64,000 nucleotides of DNA, taken from positions 1 through 64,000 of the forward strand of contig CATOTH010000008.1 of NCBI GenBank assembly GCA_951813065.1, given 5' to 3'. The position numbers and the translations under genes are program-made. Under the pieces are notes generated by a model. It had not been told where the DNA came from and made no database searches. It was given only the letters and a program-made list of their open reading frames with translations. This document shows, one piece after another, positions 1 through 8,028 of this stretch. Position 1 is the first letter of the stretch. Each line of letters starts with the position of its first letter. The stretch is from an uncultured Bryobacterales bacterium. GTDB lineage: Bacteria; Acidobacteriota; Terriglobia; Bryobacterales; UBA6623.

Positions 1-2
1 AT

Positions 3-110
3 GGTGACATGTTGCGGTGCGGGGAATGTTGCGATGCGCCGGAATGCGCTTGTCTCTCAGCGGTGAAGCCGGACTCTCCGCAACATTCCTTTCTGCGCTC
101 AGAGTGACCG
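3..110 (+). repeat. Left terminal inverted repeat of the RIT element
   Basis: This 108-bp end matches the reverse complement of 3314-3421 at 107 of 108 positions. It contains a smaller internal inverted pair: an 11-mer at 23-33 (GGAATGTTGCG) recurs in reverse complement at 79-89, the kind of arrangement expected for paired recombinase binding sites. The stop codon of the third recombinase gene (99-101) lies inside this repeat. Confidence 0.95.
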
Positions 111-1094
111 GAGGAACGCCATCACCCCTCGATCCTCCTTCCACGGCCGCGTCGGTCCCTCCTCGACCGCATCGCAGAGTGCCATCGCCCGCGCCTTCAT
201 CTCGAGGTCGATCTCGGCGTAGATGTTGGTTGTATCGAGACTGACATGGCCGAGCCAGGCACGGATGGTATTGAGATCGACTCCGGCGCGTACGAGGCTG
301 CAAGCAGCCGTGTGTCGAAGCACATGCGGGGTTGTCGTCTTCCCGGACAGTTCCGGCACTGCCGCTGCACAGCGCTCGACCACGCGATAGATGCCGAAGC
401 GGGTATAGGCCCTGCCGTAGCGGCTGGAGAACACGGGGTCGCCGTTTGAGCGCCCTGCTGTCTGTTCCGCCACCACCCGTTCGGTTTCCTTCCACAGCGG
501 GCATTGGCGGACTTTGCCGCCCTTGCCATGGAGAGTGGCAAGGGCAGAGCCTCCGTTTCTTTGGCTGAACGCAATGTCGGCGATCCGGAGCCCGGAGGCC
601 TCCGAGACGCGGGCACCGGTGTTCACGAGGAAGATCAGGATGGCGTGTTCGGTGCGGCCCCTTGGCGTTTTCCTGTCGGGGGCGGCAAGGAGGGCGTCCG
701 TCTCCGCCCGGGTCAGCCAGGCGACCGGCTTCGGCGCTGCCCGCTTCACCGGGATGGCGCGGATGTGGCCGCACCAGGCGACCAGGGCGGGGTCGCGGCT
801 GGCCACGAAGCGGGCGAAGGCGCGAACGGCGGTCAGGCGCCGGTTCCGGGTTTCCACGGAGCAGCCACGCTCCGTCTCGACATGGTCGAGGAAGGCGCGC
901 AGCCTTTCGGCGGTGAGATCGTCGATGACCAGCCGGTCGATCGGTTTCCGGGCTCCTGCGCTGATGAATGGCAGCAAGAGGGTGAACGTATCCCGATAGC
1001 TCTGTCGGGTGTTCTCCGCCAGGTTCCGTTCACTGACGATGTGCTCTTCGAGGTAGCGCCGGAGCCACGCCCCCATTGTCCTGCAATCACGCAT
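99..1094 (-). CDS. RIT tyrosine recombinase, third gene (331 aa)
   Basis: Third recombinase of the trio. An N-terminal SAM-like core-binding domain (about residues 8-95) precedes the catalytic domain, with NTGARVSEAS (Arg), HGKGGKVRQCPL (Lys), HVLRHTAA (H-x-x-R) and LGHVSLDTTNIYAEID (His, Tyr). It overlaps the preceding gene by 8 bp. The last codons and stop lie within the left terminal repeat, so the end of the protein is encoded by the recombination site itself. XerC/XerD-like in type; no chromosomal dimer-resolution role is suggested by context. Confidence 0.92.
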   Translation of the reverse strand: MRDCRTMGAWLRRYLEEHIVSERNLAENTRQSYRDTFTLLLPFISAGARKPIDRLVIDDLTAERLRAFLDHVETERGCSVETRNRRLTAVRAFARFVASRDPALVAWCGHIRAIPVKRAAPKPVAWLTRAETDALLAAPDRKTPRGRTEHAILIFLVNTGARVSEASGLRIADIAFSQRNGGSALATLHGKGGKVRQCPLWKETERVVAEQTAGRSNGDPVFSSRYGRAYTRFGIYRVVERCAAAVPELSGKTTTPHVLRHTAACSLVRAGVDLNTIRAWLGHVSLDTTNIYAEIDLEMKARAMALCDAVEEGPTRPWKEDRGVMAFLRSL

Positions 1095-2037
1095 CTTGAT
1101 CTCCCTTCATGTAGTGTTCATAGCGGAGCGATGCCTGAACGAGCCTTTCCGGGGTCATGCTCAGGTAGACTTGGGTTCCGGCCGGGTTCCTGTGACCGAG
1201 GTAGGTGGAGAGCACCGGCAACAGTCGCTGCACGTCGGCGCCCTGCCGGTACCAGGCGTTCAGCCGTCCGACGGCGAATCCGTGCCGGAACGAATGCAGG
1301 CAGGGACCCCGGCACCTGCTGTCCCCGCCGCCGATCCCGGCATCGCGGAGCAGCTTGGCGAAGACATTCCTGACGACTCCCGCCAACAGGGGTGTTCCGT
1401 CACGGTTCGCGAGGAAGGCCGAATCCCGTCCCTCCGGCTGCGGGCGCCGCAGGCGCCTGGCGGCGTGGTCGCGCAACACATGGGCGAGCCGTTCCCCGAC
1501 CGGAACCAGGCGCGACTTGTAGAACTTCGAATCGCGAACGGTGAGCACCGCGTCATCAAGGTCGACATCCGCGAGCGTGAGTCGGAGCGCTTCGCCGCTG
1601 CGCAGTCCGGATCCGTGCAGCAGCAGGATCAAGGTCCTTAGGGTGTCGCCGTCCAGTTGCCTTGCACGGGCGCGGGAGGCTGCGGTCGAGCCGAGAAGAC
1701 GCCGAACTTCGTCCCCAGTGTAAATGTAGGGCGGCAGGGGCGCCGATGCCCTCGGCTCGCTCTCCCGTTCGGGCAGCGGAAACCGGGTCGCGTGGCCGCG
1801 ACTGATGGCAAAGCGGTACAATCCAGACAGAGCAGTGTACTTGGCATTCCGGTAGCTGGTCGGCGGTCGGGTCCCTGCGAGGAAGGTACGGACCGCGTCC
1901 CTCGTGACCGCATCGCAGGGGGCATCCGCATCGACCCCCTTCAGGAACCGACGCAGTATCCTGGCACCGTCGTCGAACTTCGTGCCGTGGGATCGCCGCC
2001 AGAGGATGTACGTGTCGATGGCCTCGCCCAGAGTCAT
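1087..2037 (-). CDS. RIT tyrosine recombinase, second gene (316 aa)
   Basis: Second recombinase of the trio, coupled to the first through a 4-bp ATGA overlap. The catalytic domain shows HGSGLRSGEALRL with the first Arg, a lysine-bearing turn around SKFYKSRLVPV, LHSFRHGFA for H-x-x-R, and YLGHRNPAGTQVYLSM with the last His and Tyr. It is shorter than the first protein and has a compact N-terminal DNA-binding region, as is usual for the middle RIT gene. The frame remains open upstream, but the ATGA overlap and the family start pattern support this start. Confidence 0.92.
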   Translation of the reverse strand: MTLGEAIDTYILWRRSHGTKFDDGARILRRFLKGVDADAPCDAVTRDAVRTFLAGTRPPTSYRNAKYTALSGLYRFAISRGHATRFPLPERESEPRASAPLPPYIYTGDEVRRLLGSTAASRARARQLDGDTLRTLILLLHGSGLRSGEALRLTLADVDLDDAVLTVRDSKFYKSRLVPVGERLAHVLRDHAARRLRRPQPEGRDSAFLANRDGTPLLAGVVRNVFAKLLRDAGIGGGDSRCRGPCLHSFRHGFAVGRLNAWYRQGADVQRLLPVLSTYLGHRNPAGTQVYLSMTPERLVQASLRYEHYMKGDQDA

Positions 2038-3278
2038 GACAGGTCTCCCGGATCGCAATCCGCAACCTCGCGCAGGGCCTTGAGATCGATTCTTGCGTAG
2101 ATCGCCGTGGTGGAGGGGCTGCGGTGGCCGAGATAGTCTCCGATCACCTTCATCGACATCCCCTGGTCGAGAAGGTGCTGGGCTGCCGCATGGCGCAGCG
2201 CATGCGCCCCGCGACACGGTGCCCGTATGCCGAGGCGGTCTGCGCGACGCCTGACGACACCGGAGCAAGCACGACTGTCGATCGCCTGGAACGGGGCCTT
2301 GAGGGTGAGGAACAGGGTCCGGTCAGGATGTCGGGGACGGACCTCGCGAAGATAGCGCAGGAGCGCGTGTCCGGCAGCGGGCGAGAGCGGAAGGAGACGC
2401 GTGGTTCCCGGCTTCGGGCAGCGGACGCGAAGCGTCTCCTCCAGCCAGTCGACATCGTCAAGCCGCAGGCCGGCGACCTCGCCGGACCGGAGACCGTAGG
2501 TGATCAACAGCATCAGCATGGCCCGGTCGCGGATATCGGACGGCTGGTCGCCCTCGGTCGTGGCCAGCAGGCGAAGGACATCGCCGCGGGCGAACCCGCG
2601 CGGGATCCCGGTCTCCGCATACACCCGGGGCGGCACGATCGCCACGGACAGGTCCGGTGTGCACAAGCCGCGGGATTCTGCGAAGAGGAAGAAAGCGCGA
2701 AGACGCCGCGCGTAGATGTTCCGCGTCCTCCGGCCGAGCTGTCTCTCGGCGTACCATGCGGCGCATGTTCGGTCGATGTCGGAGATGGTGATTGCAGACA
2801 GGACGGTGCCGCTCGGAGCAAGCCGGTCGAAGAAGTCTTCGACGACCCGACGTAGAGCACCGACGGTTGTCTGCGAGAGCCCGCGGTCTCGGCGCATCCA
2901 GTCCACCCAGACATCGAGTTCGACGGCATGGGAGTGGCGCACCGCTCCCGGCTCTTCCAGCCGACCGAGGAACCGCATCCACCGCACGGCGTTAGCAACA
3001 AAAACCTTGATGACACTGGCCGACGCCTGTCGGGGAAATCCTGATCCGCCCCCAGCCGAACGGACCGCGGCCTCGATCCGGACAACGCTGACCGACTGGT
3101 CGTCGGTCAGTTCCAGGAGCCGAACCAGGCGTAGCTGGCTGCACGCATGATGCCGCAGGGAGGTTGTCCCGGATCCGGATTCCCGTAGATGGTGCAGAAA
3201 GCTCAGCCGCTCATCGGCAAGCGGCGCCGAGCTGTACGCCTCAATCGTATCGGGACATTTGAACAGATTGTCGAACAT
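2034..3278 (-). CDS. RIT tyrosine recombinase, first gene of the trio (414 aa)
   Basis: Site-specific tyrosine recombinase/integrase thought to act with its two partners to move the element. The N-terminal half resembles a SAM-like core-binding domain. The catalytic half shows TYGLRSGEV (first Arg), HALRH (H-x-x-R) and LGHRSPSTTAIYARID (His and the Tyr nucleophile) near the C-terminus. The chosen ATG is preceded by a good AGGAGA ribosome site; the frame stays open further upstream into the terminal repeat, but that part is probably untranslated. The stop overlaps the next start as ATGA, indicating translational coupling. Confidence 0.92.
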   Translation of the reverse strand: MFDNLFKCPDTIEAYSSAPLADERLSFLHHLRESGSGTTSLRHHACSQLRLVRLLELTDDQSVSVVRIEAAVRSAGGGSGFPRQASASVIKVFVANAVRWMRFLGRLEEPGAVRHSHAVELDVWVDWMRRDRGLSQTTVGALRRVVEDFFDRLAPSGTVLSAITISDIDRTCAAWYAERQLGRRTRNIYARRLRAFFLFAESRGLCTPDLSVAIVPPRVYAETGIPRGFARGDVLRLLATTEGDQPSDIRDRAMLMLLITYGLRSGEVAGLRLDDVDWLEETLRVRCPKPGTTRLLPLSPAAGHALLRYLREVRPRHPDRTLFLTLKAPFQAIDSRACSGVVRRRADRLGIRAPCRGAHALRHAAAQHLLDQGMSMKVIGDYLGHRSPSTTAIYARIDLKALREVADCDPGDLS

Positions 3279-3313
3279 GATCGTCTCTCCTTGGAATTCA
3301 AAACGACGATCAT

Positions 3314-3421
3314 CGGTCACTCTGAGCGCAGAAAGGAATGTTGCGGAGAGTCCGGCTTCACCGCTGAGAGACAAGCGCATTCCGGCGCGTCGCAACATTC
3401 CCCGCACCGCAACATGTCACC
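3314..3421 (-). repeat. Right terminal inverted repeat of the RIT element
   Basis: Inverted copy of 3-110 with a single mismatch. It lies 35 bp upstream of the start codon of the first recombinase gene, so the promoter for the trio probably lies in or next to this repeat. At its outer edge the reading frame of the interrupted transposase resumes directly. Confidence 0.95.
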
Positions 3422-3879
3422 GCACTCCACACCGCGGCCTCGACGAGCAGCGCACCCCGCTGGACCAGTGGGCGCTGGCCGCGGGCCGTCTGCGCCCGGC
3501 CCCGCCGGACGACGAGCTCGACACGATCTTCCGCTTCCAGCACCGTCGCCGTGTCGCCAAGGACCGCACCGTCAGCTTCCAGGGCCGCCTCTACGAGGTC
3601 GGCGCCGAACTGGTCCGGCAGCGGATCGTCCTGCTGGTCGATCCCGCCGCGCCGCCCAGCCGGCCCATCCCGGTCCGGCACAACGGTCGTGCGGCCGGCC
3701 ACGCGACCTTGCTCGACCCGCACGCCAACGCCCTCATCCGGCGCACCTCCGGCCCGCGCCCCGACGCTGGCGATGACGATGCCGACGACCGCAGCGCTGA
3801 TTCCAGCGCCCCCGCCCCGCCGCTGCGCCTGAGCACGCTGGAGCGCCCCCCCGCCTCCCAGAAGCCTCCCCAGCAATGA
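3422..3879 (+). pseudogene. DDE transposase, C-terminal part, interrupted by the RIT element
   Basis: The frame resumes at the RIT edge with HRTPHRG, the motif that usually closes the integrase-core region of IS481/Mu-like transposases, followed by a Mu-type C-terminal beta-barrel region (RRRVAKDRTVSFQGRLYEV, then an LLDPHANALIRR motif). The catalytic core would lie left of the window and is separated from this part by 3.4 kb of inserted DNA, so the gene is disrupted. Its stop overlaps the ATPase start as ATGA. The tail (residues after about 115) is acidic and proline-rich. In an uninterrupted copy this would be the strand-transfer enzyme of the element. Confidence 0.85.
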
Positions 3880-4679
3880 CCTACCTGCAGCATTTCGCCC
3901 TCACCCGCTACCCCTTCCAGACTCCCGCCGAAACCGACGAGCTGTTCCCCACCCAGGCCGGCGTCGAGACCCAGACCCGCCTCCAGCACCTGCTCGAGCT
4001 GCGCGGTATCGGCCTGCTCACCGGCGAGGTCGGCTGCGGCAAGACCACCGCCTGCCGCCAGTTCGCCGCCAGCCTGCATCCCGGCCTCTTCCGCGTCGCC
4101 TACGTGTCCCTCACGACCGGCTCCGTCCTCGACATGTACCAGACTCTCGCCTGGGAACTCGGCCTGCAGCCGGAACGCTCCCGCGCTCCTGCCTACCGCG
4201 CCCTGCGCGAGGAGATCGCACGCCTCGCCAGGGAGGCCCACCAGCTCCCCGTGCTGATCATCGATGAGGCCCACAACCTGCGCAACGACGTGCTCGAGGA
4301 TCTCCGCCTGCTCACCAGTTTCCAGATGGATGCCGAGCGCTGCCTGTGCCTGCTGCTGGCCGGCCTGTCCTCCCTGCGCAAGCGCCTGGCCATGGCCGTG
4401 CACGAATCGCTCGGCCAGCGCATCGCCGTCCAGCACCATCTCGGCGGCCTCGCCCGCGACGAACTCGAGCCCTACCTCGCCCACCGCCTGCACCTGGCTG
4501 GCTGCGACCTGCCGCTGTTCGAGCCCAACGCCCTCGAGGCCCTCTTCCAGGCCTCGCGCGGCCTGCCCCGCCAGATCGACCGTATCGCCCACTTCGCCCT
4601 CGTTGCCGCGGCCTGCGCCCAGGCTCGCCAGGTCAGTACCGAACAGCTGGAACAGGCTTGTGCCGAGGTGCGCCTGTGA
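3876..4679 (+). CDS. ExeA/TniB-like AAA+ ATPase of a transposon (267 aa)
   Basis: Cytoplasmic AAA+ ATPase of the ExeA family. Walker A is GEVGCGKTT (about residues 50-58) and Walker B is LIIDEAHNL (about 126-134). The N-terminus (YLQHFALTRYPFQ) is typical of the group of ATPases encoded beside DDE transposases, where they are thought to act in target selection or transposase activation, like MuB, TniB or IstB. It overlaps the transposase stop (ATGA) and the next gene (GTGA), so the three genes form one translational unit. It is intact although its transposase is broken. Confidence 0.85.
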   Translation: MTYLQHFALTRYPFQTPAETDELFPTQAGVETQTRLQHLLELRGIGLLTGEVGCGKTTACRQFAASLHPGLFRVAYVSLTTGSVLDMYQTLAWELGLQPERSRAPAYRALREEIARLAREAHQLPVLIIDEAHNLRNDVLEDLRLLTSFQMDAERCLCLLLAGLSSLRKRLAMAVHESLGQRIAVQHHLGGLARDELEPYLAHRLHLAGCDLPLFEPNALEALFQASRGLPRQIDRIAHFALVAAACAQARQVSTEQLEQACAEVRL

Positions 4680-5581
4680 CCGCCTTCAACGACCCCTGGC
4701 GCGAACGCGCCGCGCAGGTGCGCGACGGCTCGCTCGAACCGCTCGCCGTCCAGCTCGGCTACCGCCAGGATCCCGCCAACCCGGCCCGCTGGAAGCGGCC
4801 TGGCTCCGTGCTGAGCATCCGCGGCTCCCAGTTCTTCGACCACCGCCAGGGCCGCGGCGGCGGCGGCGCGATCGATCTCGTCATGCACGTGCGCGGCTGC
4901 CACTTCCGCGCCGCCGTCGAGTTCCTCGAACGCCACGCCGGCCTCCCGCTGCCCGCCCCCGCAGCGGCCAGCCCACACGCTCCCGACCGCCCCAACGGCT
5001 TGCGGCTCCCGCCCCCGGCGGACCACCTCTGGCACCCCGTGCGCGACTTCCTGACCACCGCCCGCGGCCTCGACCCCGCCCTGCTCGAGCGTTGCCGCCA
5101 GGATGGCATCCTCTACGCCGACTCCCGCCGCAACGCCGTCTTCCTGTGCCGCGACCGCCACCAACACCCCGTCGGCGCCGAGCTCGTCGGCACCCGCCCC
5201 ACTCCCGGCGGCCGCACCTTCAAGGGCATGGCTCCCGGCTCCCGCAAGGCCCGTGGCGGCTTCTGGCTGCCGGCCAACACCGACGACCTCGATGCCCTCC
5301 TGCTCGTCGAGAGTGCCGTTGACGCCCTCGCCGCGGTCTTGCTGCTGGCTCCCACTTTGCCGCCCGATACCCTGCTCGCCTCCACCGCCGGAGTCGCGAC
5401 CACTCTCCCCCGCTGGCTGCGAGCCTTCCGCGCACCCCGCATCCTCTGCGCTTACGACGCCGACCGCGCCGGTGACCAGGCCGCCGACGCCCTCCGCCGC
5501 AACGCCCCCAACTGCAGCCGCCTCCGGCCTGTCGGCGCCAAGGACTGGAACGATCTGCTACGTCGTTCCCGCCCACGCTAG
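4676..5581 (+). CDS. DUF3991/Toprim-domain primase-like protein (301 aa)
   Basis: The N-terminal third resembles DUF3991 (SIRGSQFFDHRQGRGGGGAI, about residues 47-66). The C-terminal part carries a Toprim fold with the conserved Glu in LLLVESAVDAL (Glu about 212) and the acidic cluster in YDADRAGDQA (about 260-269). Toprim domains catalyse metal-dependent phosphoryl transfer in primases, topoisomerases and nucleases. The start is a GTG overlapping the ATPase stop (GTGA). No zinc finger or helicase domain is visible. Its job within a transposon is not obvious; a replicative or end-processing step is an inference. DNA composition matches the two genes upstream and differs from the AT-richer DNA that follows. 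Confidence 0.75.
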   Translation: MTAFNDPWRERAAQVRDGSLEPLAVQLGYRQDPANPARWKRPGSVLSIRGSQFFDHRQGRGGGGAIDLVMHVRGCHFRAAVEFLERHAGLPLPAPAAASPHAPDRPNGLRLPPPADHLWHPVRDFLTTARGLDPALLERCRQDGILYADSRRNAVFLCRDRHQHPVGAELVGTRPTPGGRTFKGMAPGSRKARGGFWLPANTDDLDALLLVESAVDALAAVLLLAPTLPPDTLLASTAGVATTLPRWLRAFRAPRILCAYDADRAGDQAADALRRNAPNCSRLRPVGAKDWNDLLRRSRPR

Positions 5582-6483
5582 GCGTTCCAGGCCACCCCCA
5601 TCGACTGCCCGATCGCACCCCCGCGACCCGGCCTCAACACTCCGCCTCGCTCTTCTGCTGGAAAACCTCCGCCTCCGATTCACCAGCCCCAACCGCACCG
5701 CTGTACACTGCTCTTAACTCCTTCCTGCAGTAGCGAATCTACTTGAAAAATCTCTCCACTTCAGCAGGAAATAATCCGAAAAACCCCGCACGGATCTATC
5801 TGAAATTCAACACTGCAAAGCCGCGTTCCCCGGCAGGCGCATTCATGCCGCACTCGGTGCGCTCGGAAAGAACGCGTGGCGCACAGCACTACCCGGCTGG
5901 AGTCGCTTTATGCTCTACCAGCTGAGCCCGCCGCTGGCAGAGTTGGGGATGCGGTCAACGGAGTGATGCCGGAGCGCGCCGCCGGTCTCAGGACAGCTTC
6001 TTCTATAGCAAACCGGATTTGGTCGAGCGCCTCCCGGTGGCGCTTCACCTCAACGATGCTGAGGCCTTCAAGACGCTCATGACCTCCTGGGGTTTCTTCA
6101 CCCGCTATCGTCAGGATGACATTGATCTATATCACGGTCTCTTCAACCAGTCATTCGCCGAGGAGTGGCTGTATGCGAGGGTGCCGTCAATCCGCGATAG
6201 CGCGCTACCTCCGCTGATTGGTACCGCGCACCAACAAGCAACACCCATGTACCTGAGGAGCCCAGAGGGTATTGGCGACTTCTTGCTGCCCGCCAGGTAA
6301 GTGCGCACTCCGCAGTGGGGCTGCATGACGGCGAGTGGCCCGGTCTTCTATCAGGAGCTAGGAATTCTGTCGATGTCAGCTTGACCTAGTGAGTGAAGAA
6401 CTACGGGCTCCACCCCTTACTGCACACGCCATCCGCCCATCGCGTCGGCCTCGATAGTTATCGGATTGTTCGCTCTCGAGCCA
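5582..6483 (+). other. Gene-poor junction DNA downstream of the transposon genes
   Basis: About 0.9 kb without a gene I can support. The base composition drops near 5730-5820, probably marking the right border of the transposon, whose terminal repeat I could not identify because the left end is outside the window. A frame at about 6019-6300 reads protein-like (FYSKPDL upstream, then DDIDLYHGLFNQSFAEEWLY), but it has no recognisable family and no good start. It is best treated as a remnant of an unknown gene. Confidence 0.5.
5911..5927 (-). other. tRNA D-arm-like remnant
   Basis: On the minus strand the sequence reads GCTCAGCTGGTAGAGCA, a canonical tRNA D-arm with a perfect 4-bp stem. No matching anticodon or T arm follows, so this is not a working tRNA. 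It may be a scar of an element that used a tRNA gene as its integration site. Confidence 0.45.
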
Positions 6484-6825
6484 CTAATCGACTTCCGGTG
6501 CTACGAGCGATTCGAGCTGGGAGATCAAGGCTGGAACATCCTCCCGGACCGTTCGCCAGACTATAGCGAGATCAATCTCGAAATAGCCATGAACGAGCTG
6601 ATTCCGCATGCCGATGATCTCTTGCTATGGGATATTGGAGTTCGCTTCTCTCATTTCCGAACTCGACCGTGCCGCTGCCTCGCCAATGATTTCCACGGCC
6701 TTCAGGACTGCGTGTTGGTGCAGTCGGCTCCTTTGAAATTCGGAAAACGTCAACCCACTTGCAAAGCCCGCTGCATCGCGTGCTGCCAGAAGCATGTCGA
6801 GCAGGAACGCTTGATCACGCCGCAT
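6484..6825 (-). pseudogene. HEPN-domain toxin (HepT-like), inactivated by an in-frame amber
   Basis: The 114-codon frame begins with an ATG overlapping the end of the nucleotidyltransferase gene and reads as a HEPN/DUF86 protein: an AVEIIGEAAARSS helix, then, after an in-frame TAG at 6627-6625, QEIIGMRNQLVHGYFEID with the R-x4-H RNase motif intact. The TAG stands where the family normally has Trp (NIPWQEI), consistent with a TGG to TAG change. The toxin would be cut at about residue 66, before its catalytic motif. Family knowledge: HepT is an RNase neutralised by its MntA partner. Confidence 0.8.
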
Positions 6826-7126
6826 AGACAATCTGCGCGGAACCGAGGATGGTTGCCCGTCGGATGTGATTTCGGCTCGCTTCGACCGCTGAGCGGTCGA
6901 CCAAATCGACTTTGCGACCGAGTGCACGGCTCAGCTCTCCCTGCATGCGGACCATGTCCAACAACGAGTGGTGTGCCTTGGGTGCGAATTGCAGGAGCAC
7001 ATGTATATCGCTCTTTGGGCCGAAATCCTGTCGCAGCACCGAGCCAAAAAATGCAAACTCTTTGACCTGCCAGCGCTCACAGAAAGCCGCTATGTCGGTT
7101 TGCGGCACGTTGAATTGTGCATTCAT
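6815..7126 (-). CDS. MntA-like nucleotidyltransferase antitoxin, catalytic Asp replaced (103 aa)
   Basis: Minimal nucleotidyltransferase that would pair with the HEPN toxin just downstream (11-bp overlap). The family core reads GSVLRQDFGPKSDIHVLL. The usual G-S...S-D-I-D-V-L motif has two metal-binding aspartates, and here the second is His (codon CAT instead of GAT). Because MntA-type antitoxins act by adding nucleotides to the HEPN protein, this copy is predicted to be catalytically dead. Its partner also carries a premature stop, so the whole locus looks relaxed from selection. An intact relative lies at 21428-22079. Confidence 0.8.
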   Translation of the reverse strand: MNAQFNVPQTDIAAFCERWQVKEFAFFGSVLRQDFGPKSDIHVLLQFAPKAHHSLLDMVRMQGELSRALGRKVDLVDRSAVEASRNHIRRATILGSAQIVYAA

Positions 7127-8028
7127 AGGCAGACCGCCCAGTTAGTACCTGTGCCAAGTTCAACTCTTTCCAACTTAGTGACCAAGGCTAGCTTTCGCGC
7201 ACTTGAACCTCCCAACAGGATGCGCGTGACTCCATGATAGCCCGATGGCGTCCCGACGTTGTCTTGCTTGTCCTTACCCAGCAACTGGTTTTCGGTCGAG
7301 TACAGCGATGAAGTACTCGAACTCCACAATCCCGTTCTGTCTGGTTCGAAGCGCCGCAGAGACTGTCTGCTGCACCTATCTGCTTGGCTAGATTGTTCTC
7401 CAGCGCGAACGTGGCGATGCGATTCGCTGCTGCTCCTCCCTCCCCCTCAAGAAGGAGGTCTGTCTCGGCAATCGCGTAGGTTTCGGAGTTAATCTCTTGG
7501 CCGTGCAGACGAGTGCGAACCTGCTTGCCGCCGTGCTCTTGTCGGTTGAGGGAATTATGGCGCGCGGAATTCCGGAACATATGGCGGTCTCGCCCGGCTC
7601 GAACTCGACTGGGTCGAGATCACATTCTCTCTGGGAGGGGCCGCAATTGCAGTTCCCAGAAGGGGATGGACCGAGCCTGCGAGCGCCTTTGCTTAAGGGT
7701 GGTCTCGAAGGGGAATGCCTCCCGGAGAGAGCGACCACATCAACGACACTCGAAGTGCAGCGCAGTTCGGTGCCATTCGCTGAGAGCAGGAAGTTGCTCG
7801 CCTGAGCACACGTGTGTAGCGAAACCTGGGAATTGGAGATGAGATAGGAATATCTCTGGAGATCGGACGCATCTCGTCGGGTTCGAGCGCGCTCCGCAAC
7901 ACCATGAAAGGGCTACAATCGAGCCTTCCCTAGGATGCCGCGCCTTGTCCACACGCACAGAGAATCGCTCCTGGAAGCCGGACGGGTGCCCTTTCATTCC
8001 AAAGCTTGATTCGAGGGAGGGAGAGGTG
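7127..8028 (-). other. Decayed intergenic region
   Basis: Apart from the HsdM-like fragment at 7416-7553, I see no supportable gene between the MNT gene and the amidohydrolase. Short frames on the minus strand around 7120-7330 look like fragments of one broken protein (VEFEYF-like and GYHGVTRILLGG segments in different frames) that I cannot name. Confidence 0.45.
7416..7553 (-). pseudogene. Type I restriction-modification HsdM fragment
   Basis: About 46 codons on the minus strand read HGGKQVRTRLHGQEINSETY followed by AIAETDLLLEGEG. This closely follows the HsdM motif region (GQEIN-x-ETYAIC-x-ADLLLKGEG) downstream of the SAM-binding site. The flanks do not continue the family: neither the NPPY catalytic motif nor the D-P-A-C-G-T-G-G motif is present. 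It is a short remnant of a type I methyltransferase, and no hsdS or hsdR is nearby. Confidence 0.5.

Larger units (their letters stand above)
3..3421 (-). mobile_element. RIT element (recombinase in trio), complete
   Basis: Three tandem tyrosine-recombinase genes on the minus strand overlap by 4 and 8 bp. They are flanked by 108-bp terminal inverted repeats (3-110 and 3314-3421) that differ at one position (35 versus 3389). This architecture matches the described RIT family. The three reading frames are open and each keeps the R, H-x-x-R, H and Y catalytic signature, so the element looks recent and possibly active. Its right edge abuts the coding sequence of a DDE transposase in the opposite orientation, so it has interrupted that gene. 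Only two host bases are visible on the left, so target-site duplication cannot be judged. Confidence 0.93.

Noticed and set aside
3591..4592. Minus-strand 333-codon open frame opposite the transposon ATPase
   Set aside because: It is the antisense shadow of a high-GC gene with clear Walker motifs on the plus strand; its translation is low-complexity Gly/Ala/Gln-rich.
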